Assembly (NCBI RefSeq): GCF_001039575.1 | Contig: NZ_JIBT01000008.1 | Span: 1-62,574 of the forward strand | Direction: 5' to 3' | Length of the DNA stretch: 62,574 nt | Source of the DNA: Halomonas sp. PR-M31 | Lineage (GTDB): Bacteria; Pseudomonadota; Gammaproteobacteria; Pseudomonadales; Halomonadaceae | Shown here: one piece after another, positions 8,093 to 17,190 of the stretch | How positions within the stretch are numbered: position 1 is the first letter of the stretch | How the letters are laid out: every line of letters starts with the position of its first letter | Program-made: the position numbers and the translations under genes | The notes under the pieces: model-generated | What the model saw: only the letters and a program-made list of their open reading frames with translations | What the model was told of the DNA's origin: nothing | Databases searched by the model: none

Positions 8093-9324
8093 CTCCTAAG
8101 TTTTAACTTAATAGTATCGAAAGAAGCAGCTGCAAGTATGATAAATAGCGCTGTAAATTTGGTTTTGTGGCGTATACCAGTGCCTATATTGGAAACTCCA
8201 ATTGAAAAGACAAATATAAGACTTATCAATATCAGTAGCAGCGCTAAACATTCTTGCTTGTTGCGTATATTTTTCCAACCTTTAAAAATTCGCCATGTTA
8301 AAAACATAAGCAAAAAAGACGACACTAATCCTAAAACATGCCTAGCACTTTTTATATCCCATGGAAACGGTGCATATAAAAAGTAGGCTACTTTTGCAGG
8401 AATCAACCATGGCTGTGTTATAGGGTTACCAGTAGCTATTACTGCTGGATATGCTGAGCCACCATCAGGTACACCTAAAAATCTTGACTCTATCTGTTCT
8501 GAAATTGCTGCACCTTCTTCTGTTCCTATCGACATCCCTTTTCCTAAACTTACTCCGCCTCCAGCAACGGCTAACCCTACTGATAGAAGTAAAATCGAGA
8601 ATGAAAGTATTAACTTACTAAAATAATGTTTAGTAATTCTACTACCATTGAAAAGCTGTGGAATTGATTTTACTAAAATGTATAACGAGTAGGCTCCTAC
8701 ACCTAAAATAGCTGCTACCCAACCAGGATGAATTAATGTTGCTAACGCGAAAAAGAAAAGGCATATATATATACCTAATACCGATTCTTCTCGTAGCCAA
8801 ACAACAAAATAATATAATCCAATTAAAAACAATAAGATAGATGCTTCTTCTCGCATCGCTACCGCAGAGTTGATCGCAGAAAAAGGATAAATAGCGAGAA
8901 TAAATACGGCCCATTGCGCTGGCCTCACACCCCAAATTTTGTAGGTAATAGCTCCAGTCAGCCCAACGATTGAAACACCAGCTACCAAATTTATAGCTGG
9001 AAGTATCATTTTGTGAAATCCAAATACTTTAAAAATTAGGGCACCTACAACTGAATAATTGTAGGATCTAGACGTACTGAACTCATCAAGAATATTTGGA
9101 AAGCTAAGTTCTGACCAAAGTCTGGCCTGCCTTATGAACATTGCCGCATCGTCGGCACTTCCAGGAAGTATATAGATCTCATAATGGTTGATTAGAAGTA
9201 AAAAACAACGAAAGCCCAAGGCTAATAGTAGTAGTAGAAACAATTTTTTGTACTTAATTCCAAACAAACAAACTATACAAAAAGATAACAAATAAACAAA
9301 AGTTAAGAAGAGAAAAGTCGTCAC
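8089..9324 (-). CDS. Polytopic membrane protein, candidate GT-C glycosyltransferase or polymerase
   Basis: About 411 residues with around ten hydrophobic helices. A GTG at 9324 with GAGG six bases upstream is the best start; a TTG at 9336 is less convincing. After the first helices a loop carries GSADDAAMF; an Asp-Asp pair in the first long extracytoplasmic loop is typical of GT-C enzymes using undecaprenyl-phosphate sugars. YPFSAINSAVAMREE is also reminiscent of PMT-type proteins. In a locus with no other Wzy candidate it could instead be the repeat-unit polymerase. Function is inferred from topology and neighbours only. Confidence 0.6.
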   Translation of the reverse strand: MTTFLFLTFVYLLSFCIVCLFGIKYKKLFLLLLLALGFRCFLLLINHYEIYILPGSADDAAMFIRQARLWSELSFPNILDEFSTSRSYNYSVVGALIFKVFGFHKMILPAINLVAGVSIVGLTGAITYKIWGVRPAQWAVFILAIYPFSAINSAVAMREEASILLFLIGLYYFVVWLREESVLGIYICLFFFALATLIHPGWVAAILGVGAYSLYILVKSIPQLFNGSRITKHYFSKLILSFSILLLSVGLAVAGGGVSLGKGMSIGTEEGAAISEQIESRFLGVPDGGSAYPAVIATGNPITQPWLIPAKVAYFLYAPFPWDIKSARHVLGLVSSFLLMFLTWRIFKGWKNIRNKQECLALLLILISLIFVFSIGVSNIGTGIRHKTKFTALFIILAAASFDTIKLKLRR

Positions 9325-9362
9325 AGAACACCTCAAATACCTTAGTACTTATTATTAGCGCT

Positions 9363-10451
9363 CTACGCAGATTGAGAACCGTATATAAACCAGTCCTTGA
9401 CTCGAGAAACCCAGTTGTAGTTATCGAAAGATTTTTCTGCATTCTTGGAACAGATTTCAAGCGCTTCAGAACCCTCGATGAAATCAACTATTAACTTTCT
9501 TGCTTCTAACGGATTGTAAAAATCAACAGTAATACCAACGCCATAACGTTTTATTTCATCTGAATAACCTGGCATTTTTTGCTGACCAACAATTGGTCGT
9601 CCATTAATCATATAATCATACAGTTTTAATGGACTTCCAGGACTCACACGGTTATCTGCAACTGGGAGCAGACAGGCGTCCGCACATTTGATTAGCTCAG
9701 CGCAGCCTATGTCATCCAGTGGTGCAAAATTTATTACTAAAGCATCAGGATCCATTTCTCTAGTAACTTTACCTCCAGCACAAATAATTTTTATATTATC
9801 GTTATTTTTATTAAACTCTCTCTGCAAATCAATTAATAAATCTACGCCGCGCCATTTACTAGTTGATCCAACAAAAACTAAGTATTTAACATTAGCGTCT
9901 AATAAATATTTTTTTATTGCCAATTTTTTGCTGATTGACACTACTGCGTCAGGGCTTCCTCCATTATACGACACTATGTCATTCTCATTTCCCCATCCCT
10001 CTTTAACGAAATGTTCTTTTAGCATTGGGTTATTGTAAATTCGCACATCCGACATTTTATTGACAATAAATGAATAGTAAAATATCAATTTCAAGTACAT
10101 TTTAACTAACTTTGGTTTTTCCAGTAAGGTTAATTCTTCGAAAGGTCCGCAGTGGATTTCTCTCATAGTAAGAATGCCCAATAGTTTGGCTAATGGTACT
10201 GAAAAGAGACCGACATCACCACGACTAATGTAATAATCGATTTTTTTGTTTTTTATTAAAATCGTTAAAAAACAACGTAATTCGCACATTATGCCCGTAA
10301 AGAGCCTTGAAAAGCGTTTTCCTATTGTTCCTGGAACAACAATAGTTACGTTATCACCTATCTCTTTTAACGCTTCTATTTTATGTCTCGTTGCACGGTT
10401 TTTCCCTGTTGGTATACTAGTATCAAAAGGGCAACAATATAAGATATTCAA
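9363..10451 (-). CDS. GT4-like glycosyltransferase
   Basis: 362 residues. The frame begins with TTG at 10451, which has GAGG seven bases upstream and no better alternative. The N-terminus NILYCCPF plus a Gly-Lys loop (TGKNRATRH) fits a GT-B acceptor domain. The C-terminal half has LVFVGSTSKWRGVDLLI and a VSPGSPLKLYDYMINGRPIV segment in the donor-binding region. The canonical E-x7-E is altered: the first Glu is missing and the segment resembles the GSPLKLYEYMA variant common in GT4 relatives. Donor and linkage cannot be predicted. It lies 38 bases upstream of the membrane protein gene. Confidence 0.8.
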   Translation of the reverse strand: MNILYCCPFDTSIPTGKNRATRHKIEALKEIGDNVTIVVPGTIGKRFSRLFTGIMCELRCFLTILIKNKKIDYYISRGDVGLFSVPLAKLLGILTMREIHCGPFEELTLLEKPKLVKMYLKLIFYYSFIVNKMSDVRIYNNPMLKEHFVKEGWGNENDIVSYNGGSPDAVVSISKKLAIKKYLLDANVKYLVFVGSTSKWRGVDLLIDLQREFNKNNDNIKIICAGGKVTREMDPDALVINFAPLDDIGCAELIKCADACLLPVADNRVSPGSPLKLYDYMINGRPIVGQQKMPGYSDEIKRYGVGITVDFYNPLEARKLIVDFIEGSEALEICSKNAEKSFDNYNWVSRVKDWFIYGSQSA

Positions 10452-10558
10452 GATACGTCCTCGTGCTTTTAGTAAACGTTAGCCAAGTAATTATGTGTTT
10501 AATTCATAAAAGCGTAACGCTTCGGCAATTGAATTTTTTAATGAATTAACTTGTATTT

Positions 10559-11422
10559 TTATCTCACACTTTTCTTATTCAATACTACTACCTTATATAG
10601 CTCTTCTATTTGAATTTTCTTTATCAACAAAATTATTTTTATAACTTGCAGTTTTTCCCTTAGCGCGAATTTTTTCGATCTCATTACTTTTGTAAGTCTT
10701 ACAACTGGAGGCGACAACGTTATCAATATTGCTTTGCTCCCTTTTTTTTTGTTCTTACCTATGCGGCCTCCTATGCGTCTTTCTGCCTTACCTGAAATCT
10801 GACTCATACAATCTCTTGCGGGGTGCATCACAATTGATTCAGGAACATATATAAACTTGTAACCTGACTCGTTTGCGCGAGAACAAAATTCATGATCTCC
10901 GCCTGAAAAGTTCGATTCATCAAATCCACAAAGCTCTCTGAAAGTCGAATTTTTGACTACAAGATTAGCTGTAACCGACTTTTTTTTCTTTGCATATGAT
11001 TTTTGATCTATGCCAAGAATCATATCGTACATTTCAAAAGTATTAGGCTTGTCTTTTACTTTTGGATAGAGAATAACATTGCCAGCAATAAGATCTGCTT
11101 CGGGATCATTTTCAGAGACAGACTTTATGGTTGCCAACCAATTCTTGTCTGGAACGCAATCTGAATCTACGAAAGCTATATAGTCTCCTTTAGCGATTCT
11201 AGCTCCTGTATTTCGAGCCGCATAGGATCCTTCTTTTTTACATTCTAGAACTTTTAAATCTAGCTTTCTTGTCTGTAACGAAGGCAGCTCTTCAAAGCTA
11301 TCATTATTCACTACAATAATTTCAAAGTCGCTTCTTTCAAAAGTCTGATTCGCTATTGCATCAATGCACTTTCTCAGTCTTTCTAAATCTTTGTAAACTG
11401 GAATCACAATAGATATAAACAT
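10559..11422 (-). CDS. GT2 family glycosyltransferase
   Basis: 287 residues with a GT-A fold. SIVIPVYKDLERLRKCI opens the domain, IIVVNNDS follows, and the metal-binding DxD appears as FVDSDC. GGDHEFCSRANESG supplies the acceptor/base region (the E-D equivalent is DHEF). The C-terminus is Lys/Arg-rich and amphipathic, consistent with association with the inner membrane. It probably extends the lipid-linked repeat unit. ATG at 11422; 66 bases separate it from the preceding GT2 gene. Confidence 0.88.
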   Translation of the reverse strand: MFISIVIPVYKDLERLRKCIDAIANQTFERSDFEIIVVNNDSFEELPSLQTRKLDLKVLECKKEGSYAARNTGARIAKGDYIAFVDSDCVPDKNWLATIKSVSENDPEADLIAGNVILYPKVKDKPNTFEMYDMILGIDQKSYAKKKKSVTANLVVKNSTFRELCGFDESNFSGGDHEFCSRANESGYKFIYVPESIVMHPARDCMSQISGKAERRIGGRIGKNKKKGSKAILITLSPPVVRLTKVMRSKKFALREKLQVIKIILLIKKIQIEELYKVVVLNKKSVR

Positions 11423-11488
11423 GGTTTAAAACGTCCCTGGCCACAAAGAAATAGCTTTTCATGTTAACGATTTCTAATAGAGCCATAC

Positions 11489-12469
11489 TTACTCAGTTTT
11501 TACCCGCCATGTAGGTTTAAAGAGTCTAGTTAAACGTGTTGCGTTTTCTCTTTGGTGACCATACATCGCTCTTATGAATAAATTGATACTTTTAACTTTT
11601 ATCGAACATATCAATATCGTTTTAAAATCTATTTTCTCATTTATGGACTTGGACAATCGCGTATATTTTGAAGAATACATTGCCGCTCTTTCTAAAATTA
11701 GTCTTTTTGTAGTTGGCAATTTAGGCTTAAATGTCAAGCAAAGATCTACTAAAGACAGCATAATTACATAACAGCCGTATGCCTTTTTTTTACTTTTCGG
11801 AGTCGTCATAAATGACATAGGACGAACTCTTCTGTAGAACAGCACTTGGTCCTGAACACATACGCGCTCAGCTGCCAATATCAATGGATACAGTATCTCT
11901 TCATCTTCATGGGAAGATTTTTTGAATTTTAAGTTATTTGCTGACCATAAGCTACGCTTACTTATATAAAGGCAAGGTTGAGACGAGACTCTTCCATGCT
12001 TAGAAAACATGCTTAGCGCTTCTTCTCCACTTACATTTTCCGCTTCAAACCCCCGTGAGTAATCGGGGAAAAAATCTGTTTTATAGCCTGGTGTGAAAAA
12101 GCTTTTTCCTGCGAAAAAGAGGATATCCGGAAAATTACTTTTTTGTAGCTTATGGTTAACCCTCCTCACAAATTCGTCATGAAGAATGTCATCTGAATCA
12201 AAAAAGTAAATATAGTCCCCAGATGATGCAGCCATTCCAATATTCCGGGCATTACCCTGGCCACCATTCGCAATAGAAATTATTTTTATATTTTTTGCAT
12301 TATTATAATTTTTAAGAATTTCAGAAGTTCCATCATTACTGCCGTCGTCAACAATAATAATTTCATGAAAACCACTGTCTTGGACAAGTAGGGAACGAAG
12401 AGATTCTTCTATATAGTCTTTTACATTATAAGCAGGGACTATAACACTAATTTTAATATTAGCCATCAT
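11489..12469 (-). CDS. GT2 family glycosyltransferase
   Basis: About 326 residues when started at the tandem ATGs at 12469/12466 (AGGT ahead); an in-frame extension to 12547 adds a non-family N-terminus and is not favoured. GT-A motifs: SVIVPAYNV, EIIIVDDGSNDGT, GGQGNARNIGM and the DxD in FFDSDD, all close to those of capsule and LPS GT2 enzymes. A DEEILYP segment supplies the catalytic-base region. It is the first glycosyltransferase after wzc, 110 bases downstream of it, where base composition drops sharply into AT-rich DNA. Confidence 0.88.
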   Translation of the reverse strand: MMANIKISVIVPAYNVKDYIEESLRSLLVQDSGFHEIIIVDDGSNDGTSEILKNYNNAKNIKIISIANGGQGNARNIGMAASSGDYIYFFDSDDILHDEFVRRVNHKLQKSNFPDILFFAGKSFFTPGYKTDFFPDYSRGFEAENVSGEEALSMFSKHGRVSSQPCLYISKRSLWSANNLKFKKSSHEDEEILYPLILAAERVCVQDQVLFYRRVRPMSFMTTPKSKKKAYGCYVIMLSLVDLCLTFKPKLPTTKRLILERAAMYSSKYTRLSKSINEKIDFKTILICSIKVKSINLFIRAMYGHQRENATRLTRLFKPTWRVKTE

Positions 12470-12579
12470 GCTACCTATTTTCCAGCTGCGTATATTTCTG
12501 TAGTTTTTATGTATTTTTAAATATTTGAATGTATTAAATTTCAGCAAAAATATTCAAAACGAGATTTTGTGAATGTCCT

Positions 12580-14787
12580 TTACTTGTAAGAATAGTTGTA
12601 ATAACCATAACCGTAACTAGTTGCAGCTTTGCGCTCCATTGCATTAAGAATACAGCCTTTTACCCTTACTCCAGATGTTTCAAGGCGACGTAGCGCTATT
12701 CTTATCTCTCGCGGCGGGTTCAGCTCATACCGAGCCATCATCAAGGTAGTACCTACGAGTTTTCCAATGACTGCAGCATCAGTAACAGCAAGTATGGGCG
12801 GAGTATCGATGATAACCAAATCGTACTCTTCACTAACTTGCTCGATCATCTTCGTGAAGCTACGCTGCATCAGCAATTCCGATGGATTCGGAGGGGCAAT
12901 GCCACGTGACATGTAATACAGTCCTGATAGACCACCATTGCGCACGGCGTGCTGTATATCAAGCTTCCCCGATAGCACTTCTGAGAGTCCTGCTTCAGAG
13001 CGATCATTGAAAGCCATATGAACACCGCCTTTACGCATGTCTCCATCGATCAACAATACTCTTTGACCCGCTTGAGCGCATACTGCAGCGAGGTTGATAC
13101 TAACAAAACTTTTTCCTATCCCCGGACTAGGACCAGTAATCATAATGCAGTTGTTATGGGCATCTAACATGGCAAAATGCAAACTAGTGCGTAGACCTCG
13201 CAATGCCTCGACCGAAATGTCAGTCGGATTTATTTTAGCCAGCATTCCACCGATAACTTGTTTCCCGACTTGATCGCCGTGGTGTCTAATTCTTTTGATA
13301 AGCTTTGTTTGGTCTTCCGATAATGGCACTGTTGCATAGACAGGTAATCCCAATTCTTCGAGTTGTTCAGGGCTTTCGACTCCGCGATTGAGAAGTCCTC
13401 GTACTATTACGAAACCAAGTGCCAAGATGAGGCCAATAATGGTTGCTAACAACACGATCACTATCGTTTTGGGCTCGATGGGACTTGGATTGACTAAGGC
13501 AGAATCTATGATACGAACATTGCCTACCGTACCAGCTTTGGCGATGTTCAACTCCTGCATGCGGTTTAGCAGCTGTACATAAATCTGTTGGGTTACTTCT
13601 ACATCGCGTGTCATACGTAGTATTTGCTGCTGTGTTTCGGGTAAGCCTCCAGTACGCTCTTCTAGATTTTCTTGCTCGCGCTTAAGCTGAGCCTTTTTTT
13701 CAAGCAAAGCTGCATACACTGGATGGTTGGGTGTGAAACGCCGGGATAATTCGGCCTCCTGCAGCTGTAACTCATTGAGCCGACCTTCGATATCAACCAT
13801 ACCTGTCAACATATTTTGAGTTTCAAGGGTTAGATCGACACTATCTTGTTCAGCACGATATTGATTGAGCCTATTTTCTGCGTCTAACAGTTGCTGACGT
13901 ACGTTTGGCATCTGTTTTTCAAGAAATTCAAGGCTTTTTTCTGCTTCAGCGGCTTGGCGAGCGATGTTTTGCGCTAAATAAACTTCAGTAATAGCATCTA
14001 GCGAGGCACTAACCTGATCACGATCGGTTCCTGTTAGCATCAATTGCAAGATTCCGGTCTCAATACCCTTTTGTAATACAACGAATCTTGATTTCAAAGA
14101 ACCGATAGTGTCTTGACGGCTGCGCTTGAGTAGGGTGAATTGCGCTCCGGGAGGAGCTTGAATGTCACCAACACGAAGCTCGATCCATGGGTTGTCGATT
14201 TCCAACACTTTGCCCATCTGGCCGGTTCCTAACGTATCTCCTTCACTGTCAAGAATTTGATAGCGATTCTCAGGAAGGACTTCAAGTGTAAACGGTTGTC
14301 CCACTAGCTCAGGAGCTACACTGAGTGATTCAACTTTAATACTTTCGCCGCCCCAAATTTCTGGACGTCCTTCGGCAAGGTCGGGGCGTTGAATGCCATA
14401 GCGTATCAATGCATCGCCTAAAATTGGCGGTGTGACGGGACGAACGACAGTATCAAGATTCACTTGATACGCTGCTTGGCCCAAGATGAGTCGGGATGCC
14501 AGAATTTCCATTTGGGCAGCGGACGCAGGTTCTTCTTCGCCAAGCAACCTTGCTAGATCAGAGTTATTGCCACTAGTGGCCGTCTTCTCGACCTGCACTA
14601 GAGCGTCTCCCTGGTAAACCGGCGTGACCAGTAGCGCATAAACTAGTCCGGCCAGCATGAATAAGATGGTAAAGATTAATATTTTCCACTTGTTGTCTAT
14701 GAGCAACCCGAACAAGCGGCCCAGATCGATGGTTTCATCGTTCTGGTTAGTGCTCCTTGTCGTAGGAGGTTGTTGTTCTTGAGACAT
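12580..14787 (-). CDS. wzc: Polysaccharide co-polymerase / BY-kinase Wzc
   Basis: 735 residues from the ATG at 14787 (AGGA six bases upstream; longer in-frame starts exist at 14814 and 14856). Order: a Wzz domain with TM1 (about 35-55), a large periplasmic coiled-coil region, TM2 (about 440-460), then the BY-kinase domain with Walker A GPSPGIGKS (K559), Walker A' LLIDGD (about 580) and Walker B LVIIDTPP (about 660). It ends in a tyrosine cluster, six Tyr in the last eleven residues. The family autophosphorylates this tail and, cycling with the Wzb phosphatase, controls polymer length and export through Wza. The gene follows wzb by 31 bases. Confidence 0.95.
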   Translation of the reverse strand: MSQEQQPPTTRSTNQNDETIDLGRLFGLLIDNKWKILIFTILFMLAGLVYALLVTPVYQGDALVQVEKTATSGNNSDLARLLGEEEPASAAQMEILASRLILGQAAYQVNLDTVVRPVTPPILGDALIRYGIQRPDLAEGRPEIWGGESIKVESLSVAPELVGQPFTLEVLPENRYQILDSEGDTLGTGQMGKVLEIDNPWIELRVGDIQAPPGAQFTLLKRSRQDTIGSLKSRFVVLQKGIETGILQLMLTGTDRDQVSASLDAITEVYLAQNIARQAAEAEKSLEFLEKQMPNVRQQLLDAENRLNQYRAEQDSVDLTLETQNMLTGMVDIEGRLNELQLQEAELSRRFTPNHPVYAALLEKKAQLKREQENLEERTGGLPETQQQILRMTRDVEVTQQIYVQLLNRMQELNIAKAGTVGNVRIIDSALVNPSPIEPKTIVIVLLATIIGLILALGFVIVRGLLNRGVESPEQLEELGLPVYATVPLSEDQTKLIKRIRHHGDQVGKQVIGGMLAKINPTDISVEALRGLRTSLHFAMLDAHNNCIMITGPSPGIGKSFVSINLAAVCAQAGQRVLLIDGDMRKGGVHMAFNDRSEAGLSEVLSGKLDIQHAVRNGGLSGLYYMSRGIAPPNPSELLMQRSFTKMIEQVSEEYDLVIIDTPPILAVTDAAVIGKLVGTTLMMARYELNPPREIRIALRRLETSGVRVKGCILNAMERKAATSYGYGYYNYSYK

Positions 14788-14818
14788 GGTATTTCCTGGG
14801 GCGAGGCTGGTCATAGGG

Positions 14819-15274
14819 TCAATCCCTAAGCTTTGTGTGCCAAGTATCTGCAGCACGAGTCAAAATTTGATGAACGTGGACGTAAGCTTCACGACTTTTA
14901 CGGTAAGGATCGGGAATGGAATATCCATGAGCCCCTCCATCCGGCAACCAACGGCCAAACAACATGGTTTTGCCTGTGGCTGCCGGAGAGAGTTCGCCGA
15001 TCTTGCGACGCTGACCTTCGCTCATTACCAATATAAGATCCGCGAGCTCGATCATGTCGCGATGGATCTGTCTTGCGCGATGCCCATCAAGATTCAGTCC
15101 AGCGGTTTCCGCCAGTTCCTTGGATAGAGGAGCTGCTTCATGACCTTCAAGCTCACCTACAGCAATCCCCGCAGATTCGATTTGCCGTTTTGGGAACCGA
15201 GCCCTCATGAGGGCTTCGGCTACCGGACTACGGCAAATATTGGCGGTACAAACCACTAGAATAGAATCAAACAT
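14819..15274 (-). CDS. wzb: Low-molecular-weight protein tyrosine phosphatase Wzb
   Basis: 151 residues, normal for the family. The P-loop C-x5-R-S is CTANICRS (Cys9, Arg15), and the general-acid Asp is in IPDPYRKS near residue 120. It dephosphorylates the C-terminal tyrosines of Wzc, the next gene. Only five bases separate it from wza, so wza-wzb-wzc is one transcription unit. Cytoplasmic. Confidence 0.95.
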   Translation of the reverse strand: MFDSILVVCTANICRSPVAEALMRARFPKRQIESAGIAVGELEGHEAAPLSKELAETAGLNLDGHRARQIHRDMIELADLILVMSEGQRRKIGELSPAATGKTMLFGRWLPDGGAHGYSIPDPYRKSREAYVHVHQILTRAADTWHTKLRD

Positions 15275-15279
15275 AGGCT

Positions 15280-16404
15280 TTATAGATCACCGACTTCATT
15301 ACCAACACCGGCAATATCACCCGGCAGTGTGACTGATGGGAGTAGCAGGCTGATGACCTTGTTCCAACGTGCCAGCGGTGCTGTGGTGACATACACGACA
15401 TCCCGTGGCTCGAGAGGGAAATATGAACCCATGTTCAATGCCACCGCGTTGCTGATATCGAGTTGGTAGACCGTAGCTATTTTTTCGTCGCCTGCAGGCT
15501 TGGCACGGATGACGAAGATACCGGATGGTTCTGCACGGAATTCATCTACACCTCCAGCACGAGCCAGTGCATCAGTGAGAGAAAGCCGCTCGTTGCCTAC
15601 TTGAATGTTACCCGGCTTTAGCACCTGGCCAAGAACTGCCACATTCTGATTTTCTAGAGTGGAAACGTGAAGGACGTCGCCCGGCTGGACCAGAAAGTTT
15701 TGAGAAAGATCACCCTCTTTGAGCATGGCGAACAAGGACAATGAGCGTTCGTCACCGTTGCGGTTCAACGTTACGTTCCGCCAGTTAGCCATTTCATTCA
15801 TTCCCCCTACTTTGCTGATGACGTCCAGCACAGTCATGGGCACGTTGGAAACAGGAACCACGCCTGGCGTCGCAACGGCTCCCGTTACGTAAACTTTCTT
15901 GGATAGAAAAGCCGCCATGCTGACTTCGACCTGGGGATCGGTAATGAAATTAGAAAGGCGACTGGCGAGGATGCGTCGTATCTGATCGACGGTCTTGCCT
16001 TCAACATTTACCCGGCCAACATAGGGATAATAGATAGTGCCATCGGCTTGTACGACGGTGCCTGCCTCGGTAGCGCTTCGCTCTGCACCAGCCGGAATGG
16101 TTAATTCAGGATGATCGTAAACGATGATCGTTAGAACATCACCCGGACCTATTTGGTACTCGTAGGAATCGATTTCACCGCTCAACTCCTCTGACATCCC
16201 CGTTGCACCGGTTGCATCAACTTGTTCACGGTAGGTTGCTATCAGGTTGGGAGTGATCTGCTGAATTTCCACACGATCGTCCAGAGGAGGCGCGTCGGCT
16301 TCATAATCGATGTGTCCTCCGGGTGCCATGGAACATCCAGCCAGTACACTCGCTGACAGCAATGCTGTGGCCAGACTCCAGGTACGCATTGTTTTTTTCA
16401 TCAT
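15280..16404 (-). CDS. wza: Outer-membrane polysaccharide export lipoprotein Wza
   Basis: 374 residues from an ATG at 16404 (a tandem ATG follows at 16401; GGAA lies just upstream, and a GTG at 16413 is also in frame). A lipoprotein signal peptide ends in the lipobox LAGC with Cys24. The polysaccharide export (Poly_export) domain begins at YQIGPGDVLTIIVYDHPEL, followed by SLBB repeats (VYVTGAVATPGVVPV and VAVLGQVLKPGNIQV). The family forms the octameric outer-membrane channel that works with Wzc. It is the first gene of the locus, about 110 bases downstream of an ops element, so elongation into the operon is probably controlled by RfaH. Confidence 0.95.
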   Translation of the reverse strand: MMKKTMRTWSLATALLSASVLAGCSMAPGGHIDYEADAPPLDDRVEIQQITPNLIATYREQVDATGATGMSEELSGEIDSYEYQIGPGDVLTIIVYDHPELTIPAGAERSATEAGTVVQADGTIYYPYVGRVNVEGKTVDQIRRILASRLSNFITDPQVEVSMAAFLSKKVYVTGAVATPGVVPVSNVPMTVLDVISKVGGMNEMANWRNVTLNRNGDERSLSLFAMLKEGDLSQNFLVQPGDVLHVSTLENQNVAVLGQVLKPGNIQVGNERLSLTDALARAGGVDEFRAEPSGIFVIRAKPAGDEKIATVYQLDISNAVALNMGSYFPLEPRDVVYVTTAPLARWNKVISLLLPSVTLPGDIAGVGNEVGDL

Positions 16405-16484
16405 AGATTCCACTATTCAGAGCTAAGATTCATGAATCAGGGAAAGCTAAATTTGCACTTCCAAGTAGAAAGTACAAAACGTAG

Positions 16485-16530
16485 CTCTCGGAAACTGTGG
16501 GTTTTCTTTACCCACGCTACCGCCCGAGAG
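16485..16530 (-). other. Nested leader stem-loop enclosing the ops element
   Basis: Two nested inverted repeats are visible. The outer arms are CTCTCGG (16485-16491) and CCGAGAG (16524-16530). The inner arms are GTGGGT (16497-16502) and ACCCAC (16510-16515) around a seven-base loop. The ops core overlaps the inner stem, so the untranslated leader of wza could fold as ops is transcribed. No T-run follows, so it is not a simple terminator. Confidence 0.6.
16513..16524 (-). promoter_or_regulatory. ops element (RfaH recruitment site) upstream of wza
   Basis: Read on the minus strand the bases are GGCGGTAGCGTG, matching the ops core GGCGGTAG-C/T-N-T of JUMPstart sequences. In enterobacteria this pauses RNA polymerase and loads the NusG paralogue RfaH, letting it read through long surface-polysaccharide operons. 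It lies about 110 bases before wza and points into the operon. The match and its placement are seen in the sequence; RfaH dependence in this organism is inference. A partial JUMPstart-like CAGTGGCTTGGG lies further upstream. Confidence 0.85.
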
Positions 16531-17026
16531 ATTTTATGGCGTTTCTCCCAAGCCACTGCTTTTGTACCCGTATCGTCCACGAAAGCGTAACGGGTTGTTT
16601 ACAAAACTGCAAACCTTCAATACACAATATTACTGTTTCAGTGAGTGGGTGCATAACCTTTTTTTCTAGTCACATGGCTATTAGGAAAACAGTGCTTTCA
16701 TCTGATCGAAAAATTAAATTCTTAGTAAAATAAAGGAGCGCGTTGATACAAGAAGTTATTAATATTCATGCAACGACAGAAACTAAAATATTAACAAAAT
16801 TTAGAATATAAAATAAAATCAACATTTTAGGTTAACTTATAGTTCATAGCAGTACCACTTTGTCCTGAAACATCCCATGCGCACGCCATATACTTCGCAT
16901 CAACCTAAACACTGACTTTTAATTTCAAAGTGACAATATGTTTTTTGTCGAAAAAAAAACTTTTTATGGCTAGTTAAAATAGTAAAAAAGAATTAGAAAT
17001 GTTACTTGATGTTTGCACAATTCTTA
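16525..17026. other. AT-rich noncoding region upstream of the polysaccharide operon
   Basis: About 500 bases with no convincing gene on either strand. It should contain the promoter of the wza operon (minus strand) but no clean -10/-35 pair stands out. TTAAC/GTTAAC motifs occur at 16791-16795 and 16831-16836, similar to motifs upstream of the giant exoprotein gene. Candidate short frames on either strand lack ribosome sites and family-like composition. Confidence 0.6.
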
Positions 17027-17064
17027 CTAAAAAGCGGGCTTGGCCGCATTAGCCAAGCCCGCTT
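17027..17064 (-). terminator. Rho-independent terminator of the giant exoprotein gene
   Basis: A perfect 13-base stem (17032-17044 with 17052-17064, arms AAGCGGGCTTGGC and its complement) with a seven-base loop. On the minus strand it is followed by TTTTTAG. It lies 127 bases after the stop of the exoprotein gene. Confidence 0.9.
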
Positions 17065-17190
17065 CCTTGTATTGCCGCTTTCTGACGGTTTTTTACCAGT
17101 TCCGCAGCTTGCATATTGGAAGGGTTGTTGTTCTGTCACGAGAAACCAATCTCTCTGGACCAAAGCTCTCCCAACAGCATGATCTACTTA

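Noticed and set aside
16497-16733. Short plus-strand frame upstream of wza
   Set aside because: It overlaps the ops hairpin, lacks a ribosome site, and shows no protein-like composition.
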